DNA from: Cenarchaeum sp. SB0662_bin_33
Lineage (GTDB): Archaea; Thermoproteota; Nitrososphaeria; Nitrososphaerales; Nitrosopumilaceae
Assembly: GCA_009840065.1 (NCBI GenBank)
Contig: VXON01000208.1
Coordinates: forward strand, 1-14,738
Direction of reading: 5' to 3'
Length of the DNA stretch: 14,738 nucleotides
The notes under the pieces are model-generated. The model saw only the letters and a list, made by a program, of their open reading frames with translations. It did not search any database and was not told the DNA's origin. Of the stretch, positions 6,361-13,626 are shown piece after piece; position 1 is the stretch's first letter, and every line of letters starts with the position of its first letter. The position numbers and the translations under genes were made by a program.

Positions 6361-7008
6361 ACTAAATGCTAGCATTATGAAAGAGTCTGAGACCTCTTGG
6401 CACTTGTCTGCCATCTCCTCTATACCGTCAATAACATCCTTCATCAGTATCAATTCTGCCGGGTCCTTTAGACTCTTCATTGCCTTTATTGTCGCTTGAC
6501 GATACTTGGTGTCTATCTCTCGTTCTATCTCTTGTGTCTCCTGGGCTAGTTCTATGGCCTTAGCACTGTTGGTGTTGAGATTTCTTGTAATCTCGTTCAG
6601 CTTGAGAACCTCGTCTACAACCAACTCTATTAGGTCAGTCAGATCCTTGTCCATCTTGGAGCTCTTGAGTGTGGTTGCCTTGATGTTGGATAGCTTGAAC
6701 GATATGCCGGTGATATGCCCTGCTATCTCATCAATGGTAAAAGCTGTATTTAGTAGGTTCTCCCTGTTCATTATAAGTCCTCCAACATCGCCCACCTCCT
6801 TTGTTATTTTGCGCCTGTGAGTCTCTACTTCATCTTCAATATCTGCTATTTGGTTTAACAGGTCCTTGATGCCCTCCTTATCCCTCCTTGTCATGAGGTC
6901 TGGCAGCCTAGCCAGCTCCCTTGTGGCATTTAGAATACGATTTATCTCATCTTGTAGTATGGATGTTGCCTTCCTCTTGGCCTGCTCTTCTAATGCTCCA
7001 CTATACAT
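6355..7008 (-). CDS. DUF47 family PhoU-like protein
   Basis: This 217-residue, almost entirely helical protein is of the DUF47/PhoU-like family (COG1392), whose members usually accompany Pit-type phosphate permeases and bind metal clusters through Glu/Asp-rich helices. Long amphipathic helices are evident throughout, with acidic motifs such as IADIEDEVETHR and the C-terminal KDVIDGIEEMADKCQEVSD, typical of this family. The frame extends to a TTG at 7029, but ATG 7008 is preferred because the upstream extension falls on a palindrome and a TATA-like sequence. No permease gene is adjacent: it lies between ligase and endA, both on the same strand. The palindrome 13 bases before the start suggests its own regulation. 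Confidence 0.82.
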   Translation of the reverse strand: MYSGALEEQAKRKATSILQDEINRILNATRELARLPDLMTRRDKEGIKDLLNQIADIEDEVETHRRKITKEVGDVGGLIMNRENLLNTAFTIDEIAGHITGISFKLSNIKATTLKSSKMDKDLTDLIELVVDEVLKLNEITRNLNTNSAKAIELAQETQEIEREIDTKYRQATIKAMKSLKDPAELILMKDVIDGIEEMADKCQEVSDSFIMLAFSL

Positions 7009-7020
7009 AACTTGACTATA

Positions 7021-7038
7021 TAAGTACAAATGTACTTA
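7021..7038. promoter_or_regulatory. Palindromic operator candidate before DUF47 gene
   Basis: TAAGTACA and TGTACTTA form perfect 8-base arms around AA. The palindrome lies between a TATA-like TTTAAATT (minus strand, about 7039-7046) and the ATG at 7008, where a bound dimeric helix-turn-helix repressor would block initiation. The 53-base gap between ligase and this gene contains little else. Confidence 0.5.
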
Positions 7039-7061
7039 ATTTAAACCATCTTTTGTCTGTG

Positions 7062-8804
7062 TCAGGTTGTCTTCGCCTGTCCACCGTATAATGCCAATAT
7101 CTCCTCAACAGTGGATGCCTCCTCGGCTGATTTGTCTGCCCTTATGCGGCCGGTGAACCGGGGAAACCGTAACGCAAACCCTGAATCATTATCTGCCTTG
7201 CCCGTGGTGTGTATGGGGCTACGGGTTATCTCTGCGGCTACAACTTCAATCACAAGCTCGGGCGCAAACCACACATCTGCCTCCATTATACTATTCACAC
7301 GCAGGTCCTTCTTTGCTAATATTTTGTCGCCAAGCGTCTGGTATAGTGTATCCAAATCCTCGTCCTTGAAACCACTGCCCACCTTGCATATACTCAGAAA
7401 CATATCCTCCGCACTATCATATGTTGCTAGGAGGAGTGTGCCGTAGGTGCCTGCCCGACGCCCCTTCCCGTGGAATGCACCTATGACCACCAAATCTAGC
7501 GAGTCGCCTATTCCCTTCTGGTAGTCCTGCTTTAGTTTCAACCACTGACTGCCCCGGGATCCGGCACGATATATACTATCCTTGGACTTTATCATCAGCC
7601 CCTCACAGCCTGCATTTACACTGCTCTCCATGAACTCAACTATGTCTACCTCGGCTTCTATGCGCATCATCGGCACTAGGTGTGCCATGCCGCCCTCCTT
7701 TATCACATACTGGAGCATCTGCCGCCTTTTGTCGTATGTCTCATCTAGAAAGCTTTGGCCATCAACATACAACACGTCAAAAAAGTTTACCAAGACAGGA
7801 TAGTCAGCTACTGCCTTTGCGAGGCCGTGCTTTCGTCGTCGACGCATTATATTTTGGAACGGTAGAAACTCTCCAGTATCTGCATTTACGGGAACCGCTT
7901 CTGCCTCTAGTATTATATTATTTGATTTGGATATCTCCGGCATGGCCTCAATGACATCGGGATAGTACTCAGTAATTCTCTCCAGCTTCCGTGAGAATAC
8001 CTCGACCCGGCCATCTGCCACATGTATCTGGACTCGCTCCCCATCAAGCTTGTACTCGGCAGCAAAACCCGTACCCATCTTGTCTAGGGCATCCTTCTCG
8101 GTACGAATACGCTCGGCGAGCATGGGCCGTATGGGGCTGAACGGCGTAATGCTGAACGACTCAAGACCCCCAAGTCCGTCTTTTGCTGTGGTCTTGGCCA
8201 CGCGACCCAGATCACTGGACACATTGTATGCCTCCTCCAGCAGTGGACGGTTCTTCCTATCTCCGGTATATGCCTCTGCTAGGGCATCCATGATTGTATT
8301 CTCGGCTACTCCTAGGCGCATTGAGCCTAATAGTATCTTGAGTATGAATCTGGCTTCTGTGGGACTTGCGTCGTTTAACAAACTTGATATGTATTTTATC
8401 TTCATGTCTTGTGAGCGTGATCCCCCGACCTGGGCCATCTTGAGTATAGTATTGTATACACGATCCACAGTCACCTCTTGTGCAAAGAGTGTGGTCTGAG
8501 ATTTTTTTTCCAGTATGAGGGAGGCGGCTTGTCCTAGATCACCGGTTTCTACATATCTTGCCTGTATGGTTGCCTGTGATGTTCCCGACGATTTGGCGAT
8601 GGCGTGCATGATTATCTTTTCTGCAACACCAACCTCCACCCCCTCATAGTCTGGGCGTACCTTACCCTGCAATAGATATACGATATGCGCTATCTGATCC
8701 TGGCTTACCTCTTTGAATATATCCACCATGATTGATGTTAACTCTAACCTTTTGGTGGTCTCTTCCATTCTTGCCAAATTTTCGGCTAATGTGGAAAACA
8801 GCAT
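7062..8804 (-). CDS. lig: ATP-dependent DNA ligase
   Basis: This 580-residue enzyme seals nicks in duplex DNA using ATP; it is the replicative/repair ligase of archaea. The N-terminal DNA-binding domain covers about 1-215 (LGSMRLGVAENTIMDAL near 159-175). The nucleotidyltransferase domain carries motif I EYKLDGER with AMP-accepting Lys252, followed by motif III VNFFDVLYVDG, EGLMIKS and QWLKLKQDY. The OB-fold (motif VI region GFALRFPRFTGRIRADKS) ends the protein. KSQTTLF at 101-107 lies where archaeal ligases carry a PCNA-binding loop. The frame extends 12 codons upstream, but relatives begin at about MLFSTLAE, and CATAAAAG (8826-8833) is 26 bases before ATG 8804. Length is normal and it appears intact. 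Confidence 0.95.
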   Translation of the reverse strand: MLFSTLAENLARMEETTKRLELTSIMVDIFKEVSQDQIAHIVYLLQGKVRPDYEGVEVGVAEKIIMHAIAKSSGTSQATIQARYVETGDLGQAASLILEKKSQTTLFAQEVTVDRVYNTILKMAQVGGSRSQDMKIKYISSLLNDASPTEARFILKILLGSMRLGVAENTIMDALAEAYTGDRKNRPLLEEAYNVSSDLGRVAKTTAKDGLGGLESFSITPFSPIRPMLAERIRTEKDALDKMGTGFAAEYKLDGERVQIHVADGRVEVFSRKLERITEYYPDVIEAMPEISKSNNIILEAEAVPVNADTGEFLPFQNIMRRRRKHGLAKAVADYPVLVNFFDVLYVDGQSFLDETYDKRRQMLQYVIKEGGMAHLVPMMRIEAEVDIVEFMESSVNAGCEGLMIKSKDSIYRAGSRGSQWLKLKQDYQKGIGDSLDLVVIGAFHGKGRRAGTYGTLLLATYDSAEDMFLSICKVGSGFKDEDLDTLYQTLGDKILAKKDLRVNSIMEADVWFAPELVIEVVAAEITRSPIHTTGKADNDSGFALRFPRFTGRIRADKSAEEASTVEEILALYGGQAKTT

Positions 8805-8825
8805 GTATGATAATGGCAGAATTAG

Positions 8826-8833
8826 CATAAAAG
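8826..8833 (-). promoter_or_regulatory. TATA-like box of DNA ligase
   Basis: The minus strand reads CTTTTATG, centred about 26 bases before ATG 8804. It supports this start over the upstream in-frame ATGs, which lie on or before the box. Confidence 0.4.
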
Positions 8834-8918
8834 ATAACATCTCGTTGTTATGAAGTTTGCCTAGTACATACTCAACCCACTCTGATGTGGATGTGTTAGA
8901 TGTTGCATATACATGAAA

Positions 8919-9296
8919 TCAGATTTCCGTAGACGGTGGTGGCTTGCCACGAAATGGTAGATAAACATTGCATTTGCACTTTTGGCAATGTATTACAATA
9001 CGGACGGTGTAAAACAAAAGCATGTTGGGTGGTACCTTGGCAGGCATCTCCATAGTCGGCGTAGACTGCGGCTGGATGGGCGGCACCAAAGACGGTGCTG
9101 GCGCTGTAGCTGCCGTCGGTAGTGTGGGTGGTGCTGACACTTTAGAGGCCACAGGTAGTACAGGTGGCATGGGCGGTGCTGGCAGAGCCGGTGTCAGACC
9201 TGAATTTTTACTCCACTCCCCTGTACGTATGAGTGGGACATCCTCAAATATGCTGTACAGTGGCATTTCAATGTAGTCTTCAACGTCCAGTCTCAA
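8919..9296 (-). CDS. Unknown protein with Pro/Ala-rich linker and Cys-rich tail
   Basis: This product is about 125 residues and has three parts. An N-terminal ordered segment (DYIEMPLYSIFEDVPLIRTG) is followed by a low-complexity linker of roughly 55 residues dominated by Pro, Ala, Thr and Val (about 34-88). A C-terminal piece contains IVIHCQKCKCNVYLPF, with CxxCxC, possibly half of a metal site completed by dimerisation. The start is unsure: the TTG at 9296 is used, an ATG at 9266 is possible, and the frame stays open for a further 24 codons upstream (through GGQYQIYASTPATCTKL) without any ATG, GTG or TTG. The gene may therefore have lost its first exon-like segment through a frameshift. No family recognised; probably cytoplasmic. 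Confidence 0.55.
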   Translation of the reverse strand: MRLDVEDYIEMPLYSIFEDVPLIRTGEWSKNSGLTPALPAPPMPPVLPVASKVSAPPTLPTAATAPAPSLVPPIQPQSTPTMEMPAKVPPNMLLFYTVRIVIHCQKCKCNVYLPFRGKPPPSTEI

Positions 9297-9399
9297 CTTT
9301 GTGCATGTGGCCGGGGTTGATGCGTAAATCTGATATTGTCCACCGGCAGCTTGAGCAACGTTGATTTCTTAGGTATCGGATTGAAGAATGCAATCTATT

Positions 9400-9445
9400 T
9401 ATTTATAATACTAACTATACGATCTAAATATTTATAATACGATCT
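9400..9445 (+). repeat. AT-rich direct repeat, TATTTATAATAC
   Basis: TATTTATAATAC occurs at 9400-9411 and 9429-9440, each followed within a few bases by ACGATCT(A/T). These tandem TATA-like boxes precede the broken gene region on the plus strand and, in reverse, the Pro/Ala-linker gene. They may be duplicated promoters. Confidence 0.5.
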
Positions 9446-9461
9446 TAATACTAGCTTTATA

Positions 9462-9989
9462 ATGAATAAACACAAAAGACGGGAAGGCTACTAGCGATAC
9501 TAAGGAGACCGAGGTACCTCATATACAAAAGACGTTGATATATGAGAACCCGGCACCGCATACCAGATTAAACACACGTGGCAGACCATCCATTCACTCC
9601 AAGGAAAAACTGACCTCTGGATGTTGGCCGACAACGAGACATACCACCAAACTGAATCTAATGTTAGTATGCCCTGGAGTCACGAGCCCACTCCAGATTA
9701 TGGTACGCTGGTCAGACACATGCAGACTATCCCGCCCGACTGGCTAAATATGATACTGGCAGAGACCGCACGTCGCTGTCTGATCAAGGCCATAGAGGCA
9801 ACCGCACCTCTGAGAGTCGACAGCAGCGGGGCGGAGACAAGGAGGCTGAGTGGCCCAACATCAGGATTTTGTCCAGACATGCCAAAAGATATACTTGCAG
9901 TACCGTATGGCAGCAATTTTGGGTCTACAGATAGTACTGTCTGCGGTGGGAACACCGGGCTATGTCAGCGATACTATAATGCTATATAA
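9462..9989 (+). pseudogene. Decayed gene, part 1 (frameshifted, unknown)
   Basis: Coding-like segments alternate between frames. From ATG 9462 the start frame stops quickly. The next frame runs 9472-9552 (TKDGKATSDTKETE, then TLIYENP). From about 9552 a second frame continues GTAYQIKHTWQTIHSLQGKT, DLWMLADNETYHQTE and PPDWLNMILAETARRC, to about 9815. A third frame then gives GGDKEAEWPNIRILSRHAKR and VWQQFWVYR, to a stop at 9932-9934. The pieces join into one plausible soluble protein if single-base indels are assumed. I do not recognise the family. Surrounding genes of similar composition are intact, which favours decay over sequencing error. Confidence 0.45.
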
Positions 9990-10527
9990 TATCGGGCATC
10001 ACGAATTCCATCTGAAGGGCAGGTGGGTTAACACTGATCGTGTACATAATTCAGACCAAAACTGCCAAGGGAATGATATCTAACAGCAAGTAGAAGGATG
10101 CCATCAGCCGTTCCAAGTCCAGCAGAAGAAAGACTGCCACGCTGTTCAACCCAAATAAATATGCTCTAAGCGATAAAATAGAAGGAATATTCGGAGCCGG
10201 AGAGACTAAAGGGCATCAAATATACTACAGGTTCGTCGGTGACGACTGCAGAAAGTGTTTTGCCAAGGGGAGGTCTATATCCTAGAATATAATGGCGCTC
10301 AACCGGTTCCGGTGGGCCAACCGCCTAGGCATATTGATACCCTCATATGGAGTCCTGCCGGAGGTGGTGTACACCATAGCACTACCCATCAACATACTGC
10401 CAGTGGGACTTACGCACCAACCCTGCCGCGATCCTCACAATATTGTACTCCGCCTCCAAACACGATTACAAAAGGGCGCCGCCACAGCAGCAGTATTGCC
10501 CAATCGAACCTAGCCGCCTTTACATGA
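9990..10527 (+). pseudogene. Decayed gene, part 2 (frameshifted, unknown)
   Basis: Protein-like pieces continue. LYNIGHHEFHLKGRWVNTDR lies in one frame (to 10083). After a stop at 10091-10093 another frame gives NKYALSDKIEGIFGAGETKG and IYYRFVGDDCRKCFAKG, stopping at 10285. At the GGGG run (10267-10270) a one-base shift would instead carry on into GEVYILEYNGAQPVPVGQPP, in the frame that stays open to 10527. The original frame is open again from ATG 10292 to 10513 (containing YGVLPEVVYTIALPINILPV), so which frame was coding at the end is unclear. No family is recognised. This may be the rest of the gene in part 1 or a second dead gene, possibly from a mobile element. Confidence 0.4.
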
Positions 10528-10630
10528 CCCCTCGGTGGACTGTACTCACAAAATTCCTCACAATGCGGCACCGGTCAATTAATTTTGTTGGTGTGGAATT
10601 AAATTATTACACACACTAGCATAAACTCTA

Positions 10631-10640
10631 CTATTATATG
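10631..10640 (+). promoter_or_regulatory. TATA-like box of purA operon
   Basis: CTATTATATG is centred about 26 bases before ATG 10662. A second A/T-rich box (AATTAAATTATT, 10597-10608) lies upstream and would suit a start at 10638 instead. Confidence 0.35.
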
Positions 10641-10661
10641 ATGTTCTGTCAATGTATGATT

Positions 10662-11663
10662 ATGGTAGTGACAGTAGTGGTGGGCGGATTCTTTGGCGAT
10701 GAGGGGAAGGGCAAGGTAATATCCCACTTGGCGAGGGTAGATAAACCGGACATAGTGGTTCGGGGCGGGGCGGGTCCCAATGCCGGCCACACGATTCGGA
10801 GCGGCAATAATACGTACAAAGTCCGAATGCTGCCCTGTGGCTTTCTAAACAAGAGTTCCCGGGTAATGATTGGGCCTGGCGTAGTGATAAATCCCACAGT
10901 TCTGTATGACGAGATAAAAAAGTTTGGTGTCGGTGGTAGGGTATTTGTAGATAGAAATTGCGGCATTATAGAGCAGTCTCACCTAGATATGGACACAAGG
11001 GGAGAACTGAAAGACAAGATAGGGAGTACAGGTTCGGGTACGGGCCCCGCCAATGCAGACAGGGCCATGAGGACACTAAAACTTGTCCATGATTTAGAAG
11101 AGATGGAGACCATCACGCTTGATGTTCCCGGCGAGATTGATGCTGTGGTGCGAGCAGGCGGAGATGTGCTGGTTGAAGGCACACAGGGAACGTTTCTATC
11201 TCTGTGGCATGGCACGTATCCATATGTGACCTCTAAGGATGTAACTGCCTCGGGAATATGTGCCGATGTGGGCATTGGTCCTACAACAGTGGATAATGTC
11301 ATAATGGTGGTAAAGGCATTTGTGACCAGGGTGGGGACAGGCCCGCTGGACAACGAGCTGTCGCCACAGGAGACTGTACGCCGTGGTTGGGCAGAGAGGG
11401 GTACTGTCACCAATCGGACCCGGCGCGCTGCAGAGTTTGACTATGATCTGGGCAGACGGGCAGTGATGCTAAATGGAGCTGATCAGTTGGCATTAACCAA
11501 GCTTGACATATTATTTCCTGAATGTTCCAAGGTGACATCCTATGACATACTAAGTACTGAAGCAAGGTTATTCATAAAAACAATAGAGCGCAAATTGGGC
11601 ATACCTGTGACAATAATCGGCACCGGCCCTGAGGATACATCGGTTATTGATAGACGGGGTTAA
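10662..11663 (+). CDS. purA: Adenylosuccinate synthetase PurA
   Basis: This 333-residue enzyme joins IMP and aspartate using GTP to make adenylosuccinate, the first committed step from IMP to AMP. The N-terminal P-loop-like GDEGKGK (12-18) with catalytic Asp13 is present, as are NAGHT with His43, the GSTGSGTGPA loop (121-130), and EGTQGTFLSLWHGTYPYVTS (the EGAQGTLLDxxHGTYPYVTS motif). It is the compact archaeal form, about 100 residues shorter than bacterial PurA. The frame extends to ATG 10638, but the family starts just before VTVVVGGFFGDEGKGK, so ATG 10662 is chosen. It is followed after 3 bases by pyrF, forming an operon that serves purine and pyrimidine synthesis. Confidence 0.95.
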   Translation: MVVTVVVGGFFGDEGKGKVISHLARVDKPDIVVRGGAGPNAGHTIRSGNNTYKVRMLPCGFLNKSSRVMIGPGVVINPTVLYDEIKKFGVGGRVFVDRNCGIIEQSHLDMDTRGELKDKIGSTGSGTGPANADRAMRTLKLVHDLEEMETITLDVPGEIDAVVRAGGDVLVEGTQGTFLSLWHGTYPYVTSKDVTASGICADVGIGPTTVDNVIMVVKAFVTRVGTGPLDNELSPQETVRRGWAERGTVTNRTRRAAEFDYDLGRRAVMLNGADQLALTKLDILFPECSKVTSYDILSTEARLFIKTIERKLGIPVTIIGTGPEDTSVIDRRG

Positions 11664-11666
11664 TGC

Positions 11667-12371
11667 ATGCTCTTTCGTGATCGCCTGGCAGAGTCGGCCA
11701 GAGGGCATGGGCCCATAATACTGGCGACCGATATTTTAAACGGAACCGTACAGAGTGTTGTGCGTAGCGTGGACAATCTACAGGCACACATATGTGCAGT
11801 AAAGATGAACTTTCACATACTACTGCCTCTGGGTATTGACGAGATAAGAGAGATCATAGATGCCGTCCATGCCTGGGGGCTGCAATGCATTGCGGATATA
11901 AAACTCAACGACATTAACAATACGAACCTGGTCACCTCTAACATACTATATGGAGCGGGCTTTGATGCCATCATAGTCAACCCCATAATGGGGCCGGATG
12001 CACTATCAGCACTAGTAAGAGCGGCGCACAGTACCAATAATGGGATAATATCACTATGCCATATGAGCTCGGCCGAAGGCGCGGTCTCGTATGAGATGCG
12101 GGCGGGACATAAACCCGTATATGAAAAGTTTCTAGAGTGGGGATTGAAAGCGAGGGTGGACGGTATCATAGTGGGTGCCACATTTCCGGATATAATTCAT
12201 GACTGCAAGCGCAAGGTCAGAGATCGTCTTGACATACTCTCGCCGGGCGTGGGCGCGCAGGGCGGCAGCGCAAAAATATCTTTTGCCAGTGGTACTGACT
12301 ATATAATAGTGGGAAGGACTCTTCTAAATTCAGAGAATCCTTCTGAAACGGCAGTATCTATTTTGTCATGA
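11667..12371 (+). CDS. pyrF: Orotidine 5'-phosphate decarboxylase PyrF
   Basis: This 234-residue TIM-barrel enzyme converts OMP to UMP, the last step of UMP synthesis. The catalytic DxKxxD set is visible as DIKLNDINNT (Asp77, Lys79, Asp82), with Asp22 in LATDILN and Lys46 in AVKMN. The phosphate-binding C-terminal motifs SPGVGAQGG and IVGRTLL are present. Length is normal for archaeal forms. The start is ATG 11667, 3 bases after the purA stop; the ATG at 11663 is out of frame. It is co-transcribed with purA. The 3' end overlaps the convergent Nudix gene by 14 bases. Confidence 0.95.
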   Translation: MLFRDRLAESARGHGPIILATDILNGTVQSVVRSVDNLQAHICAVKMNFHILLPLGIDEIREIIDAVHAWGLQCIADIKLNDINNTNLVTSNILYGAGFDAIIVNPIMGPDALSALVRAAHSTNNGIISLCHMSSAEGAVSYEMRAGHKPVYEKFLEWGLKARVDGIIVGATFPDIIHDCKRKVRDRLDILSPGVGAQGGSAKISFASGTDYIIVGRTLLNSENPSETAVSILS

Positions 12372-12774
12372 AGTTAAGAAACCTGTGTGCGCTGACCAGT
12401 ATTCTCTTTGCATTATCAAAAGTGACCCGCTCTAGCGACTCTTCATAGTTTAGCCAGACATACTCAAGATGTTCATCAGAGAGGCGAACATCCTCTTCCA
12501 GTGTACGGCCTAGAAAGAAGATAACCTGCTTTTTTGTCATGCGGCCGGCAGACAGATATGAGTAGTAGATACGCTTCTTAAATCCCTTCACAAATATTAT
12601 GTCTTTTATACCAGTTTCTTCTGCCAATTCGCGTACCGCCGCCTGCTTATTGGTCTCCCACATCTCTCTGTGCCCCTTGGCAAAGTCCCAGTGTCCTGAC
12701 GGATACTTTAGCAACAGGAATAGATTATCCAAATTTTCGTATCTATATAGTACCACTCCCGCGGATGTCTCCAT
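12358..12774 (-). CDS. Nudix hydrolase, Ap4A-type
   Basis: This 138-residue protein has a complete Nudix box, GHREMWETNKQAAVRELAEE followed by TGI (34-56): G34, E40, R48, E49, E52, E53 and G55 fit Gx5Ex7REUxEExGU. The start METSAGVVLYR and the phrase YPSGHWDFAKGH resemble diadenosine tetraphosphate (asymmetric Ap4A) hydrolases, which cleave dinucleoside polyphosphates or hydrolyse other nucleoside diphosphate derivatives. The substrate is inferred. ATG 12774 is the only good start, with an A/T-rich box near 12795-12803 on the minus strand. A perfect 8-bp inverted repeat (12816-12837) lies further upstream. It is convergent with pyrF, overlapping 14 bases. Confidence 0.9.
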   Translation of the reverse strand: METSAGVVLYRYENLDNLFLLLKYPSGHWDFAKGHREMWETNKQAAVRELAEETGIKDIIFVKGFKKRIYYSYLSAGRMTKKQVIFFLGRTLEEDVRLSDEHLEYVWLNYEESLERVTFDNAKRILVSAHRFLNFMTK

Positions 12775-12815
12775 GACATGTACAGATACTATATTGTATT
12801 AATTAATAACTAATC

Positions 12816-12837
12816 TACTCGTGTAAAATCACGAGTA
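12816..12837. promoter_or_regulatory. Inverted repeat upstream of Nudix gene
   Basis: TACTCGTG and CACGAGTA pair perfectly over 8 bases around the loop TAAAAT. It lies about 42 bases before the Nudix ATG, on the upstream side of its probable TATA region, where it could be an activator or repressor site or the terminator of a transcript from the right. Confidence 0.4.
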
Positions 12838-13220
12838 TATTGCATAATTTGTGCATGACAGTGCACTTTGGTTCCTCCTCAGAGAGCGAATGATTCGTGC
12901 CTGTGGAATCACTGCGCCTTCCAATTATCTGGAAAATACGTTTGATGATCATTTTACATCTACCATGGATATCTTGTACCGTGCCATGTCATGATTATCT
13001 ATCTAAACAAAAGACCGCTTTTACACATGGGTGCTATGCTAACCTGATCAAGTACGCTATTTTTAACGAAAATTTATGCATCTTGAAAAATCATTTATCT
13101 TTGTGAGGAACCTCGCTGATAATCGACTTTAGTATATAGATGTGGCCAGCTGTCCACAAAACCCGTATCATTAATGCATGTGCAGAATATATGCCTAGGT
13201 GGCAACAAGTATGAACCCCT
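12838..13220. other. Intergenic gap with short frames
   Basis: No firm gene. A plus-strand frame at 12890-12994 (34 codons) encodes MIRACGITAPSNYLENTFDD and on to TMDILYRAMS; it reads like protein but lacks a promoter box at the expected distance. It could begin at TTG 12869. A minus-strand frame (13091-13171, 26 codons) starts MIRVLWTAGHIYILKSIISE, with an A/T box too close to its ATG. Neither has a recognisable relative. Both may be remnants. Confidence 0.35.
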
Positions 13221-13430
13221 CTAGTCCCACTCGTCCAACGTACCTGAAGACTGGCCCTCGGTACTGCCTGCATAATCCCCCAATATGTCTGAGTATGTGG
13301 CATCGTTGTGTGCGACAAATCTGACGTATTCGCCGTATGATATGTCAAGGTCACAGTGCGAACACACAACACAAGAAAAATCCGGATAGAGCTCGGCATT
13401 GTCTTTACATTTGGGGCATTTTATCTTCAC
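13221..13430 (-). CDS. Small zinc-ribbon protein
   Basis: This 69-residue protein begins MKIKCPKCKD; Cys5 and Cys8 pair with a second cluster at Cys20, Cys23 and Cys26 (SCVVCSHC), giving a treble-clef or ribbon-type zinc site. The remainder is acidic, ending in LDEWD. Such small ribbon proteins of archaea often bind nucleic acid or act as accessory subunits; no specific role can be given. The start is GTG 13430: a TATA-like ATAATAAATTG (minus strand, about 13448-13458) is centred near 26 bases upstream and no ATG is available. It lies alone, divergent from the YggX-like gene. Confidence 0.75.
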   Translation of the reverse strand: MKIKCPKCKDNAELYPDFSCVVCSHCDLDISYGEYVRFVAHNDATYSDILGDYAGSTEGQSSGTLDEWD

Positions 13431-13626
13431 AGGTATATTGGGACAGTCAATTTATTATACTTTATAGATTTTGGTTCCTGCATGGACAAAGGACTTTCCA
13501 AACCGTCTGAATTTCATTCATAAATAGTCGCATATATGTGTGTTTTATAATATGACGGAGGTAAAATCTGCCAAACTGACTGCAAGCAAATCGTATAGCG
13601 CAGATTTTTGGTAAGAAAAAAACCCG

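Noticed and set aside
8050..8499. 149-codon plus-strand frame inside the ligase gene
   Set aside because: Shadow of the ligase coding strand; Ser/Arg-rich and without any motif.
9022..9276. Gly/Ala-rich plus-strand frame opposite the Pro/Ala-linker gene
   Set aside because: Gly/Gly-Ala runs are the reverse complement of the proline-rich linker; the minus frame has the better ends and cysteine motif.
12938..13120. TGATGA and CTGA motifs suggesting a C/D box guide RNA
   Set aside because: The boxes are about 100 or more bases apart, too far for an archaeal C/D RNA, and no flanking stem is visible.
13091..13399. 102-codon minus-strand frame overlapping the zinc-ribbon gene
   Set aside because: It overlaps the better supported zinc-ribbon gene in another frame and begins within it; only the last 26 codons look protein-like.
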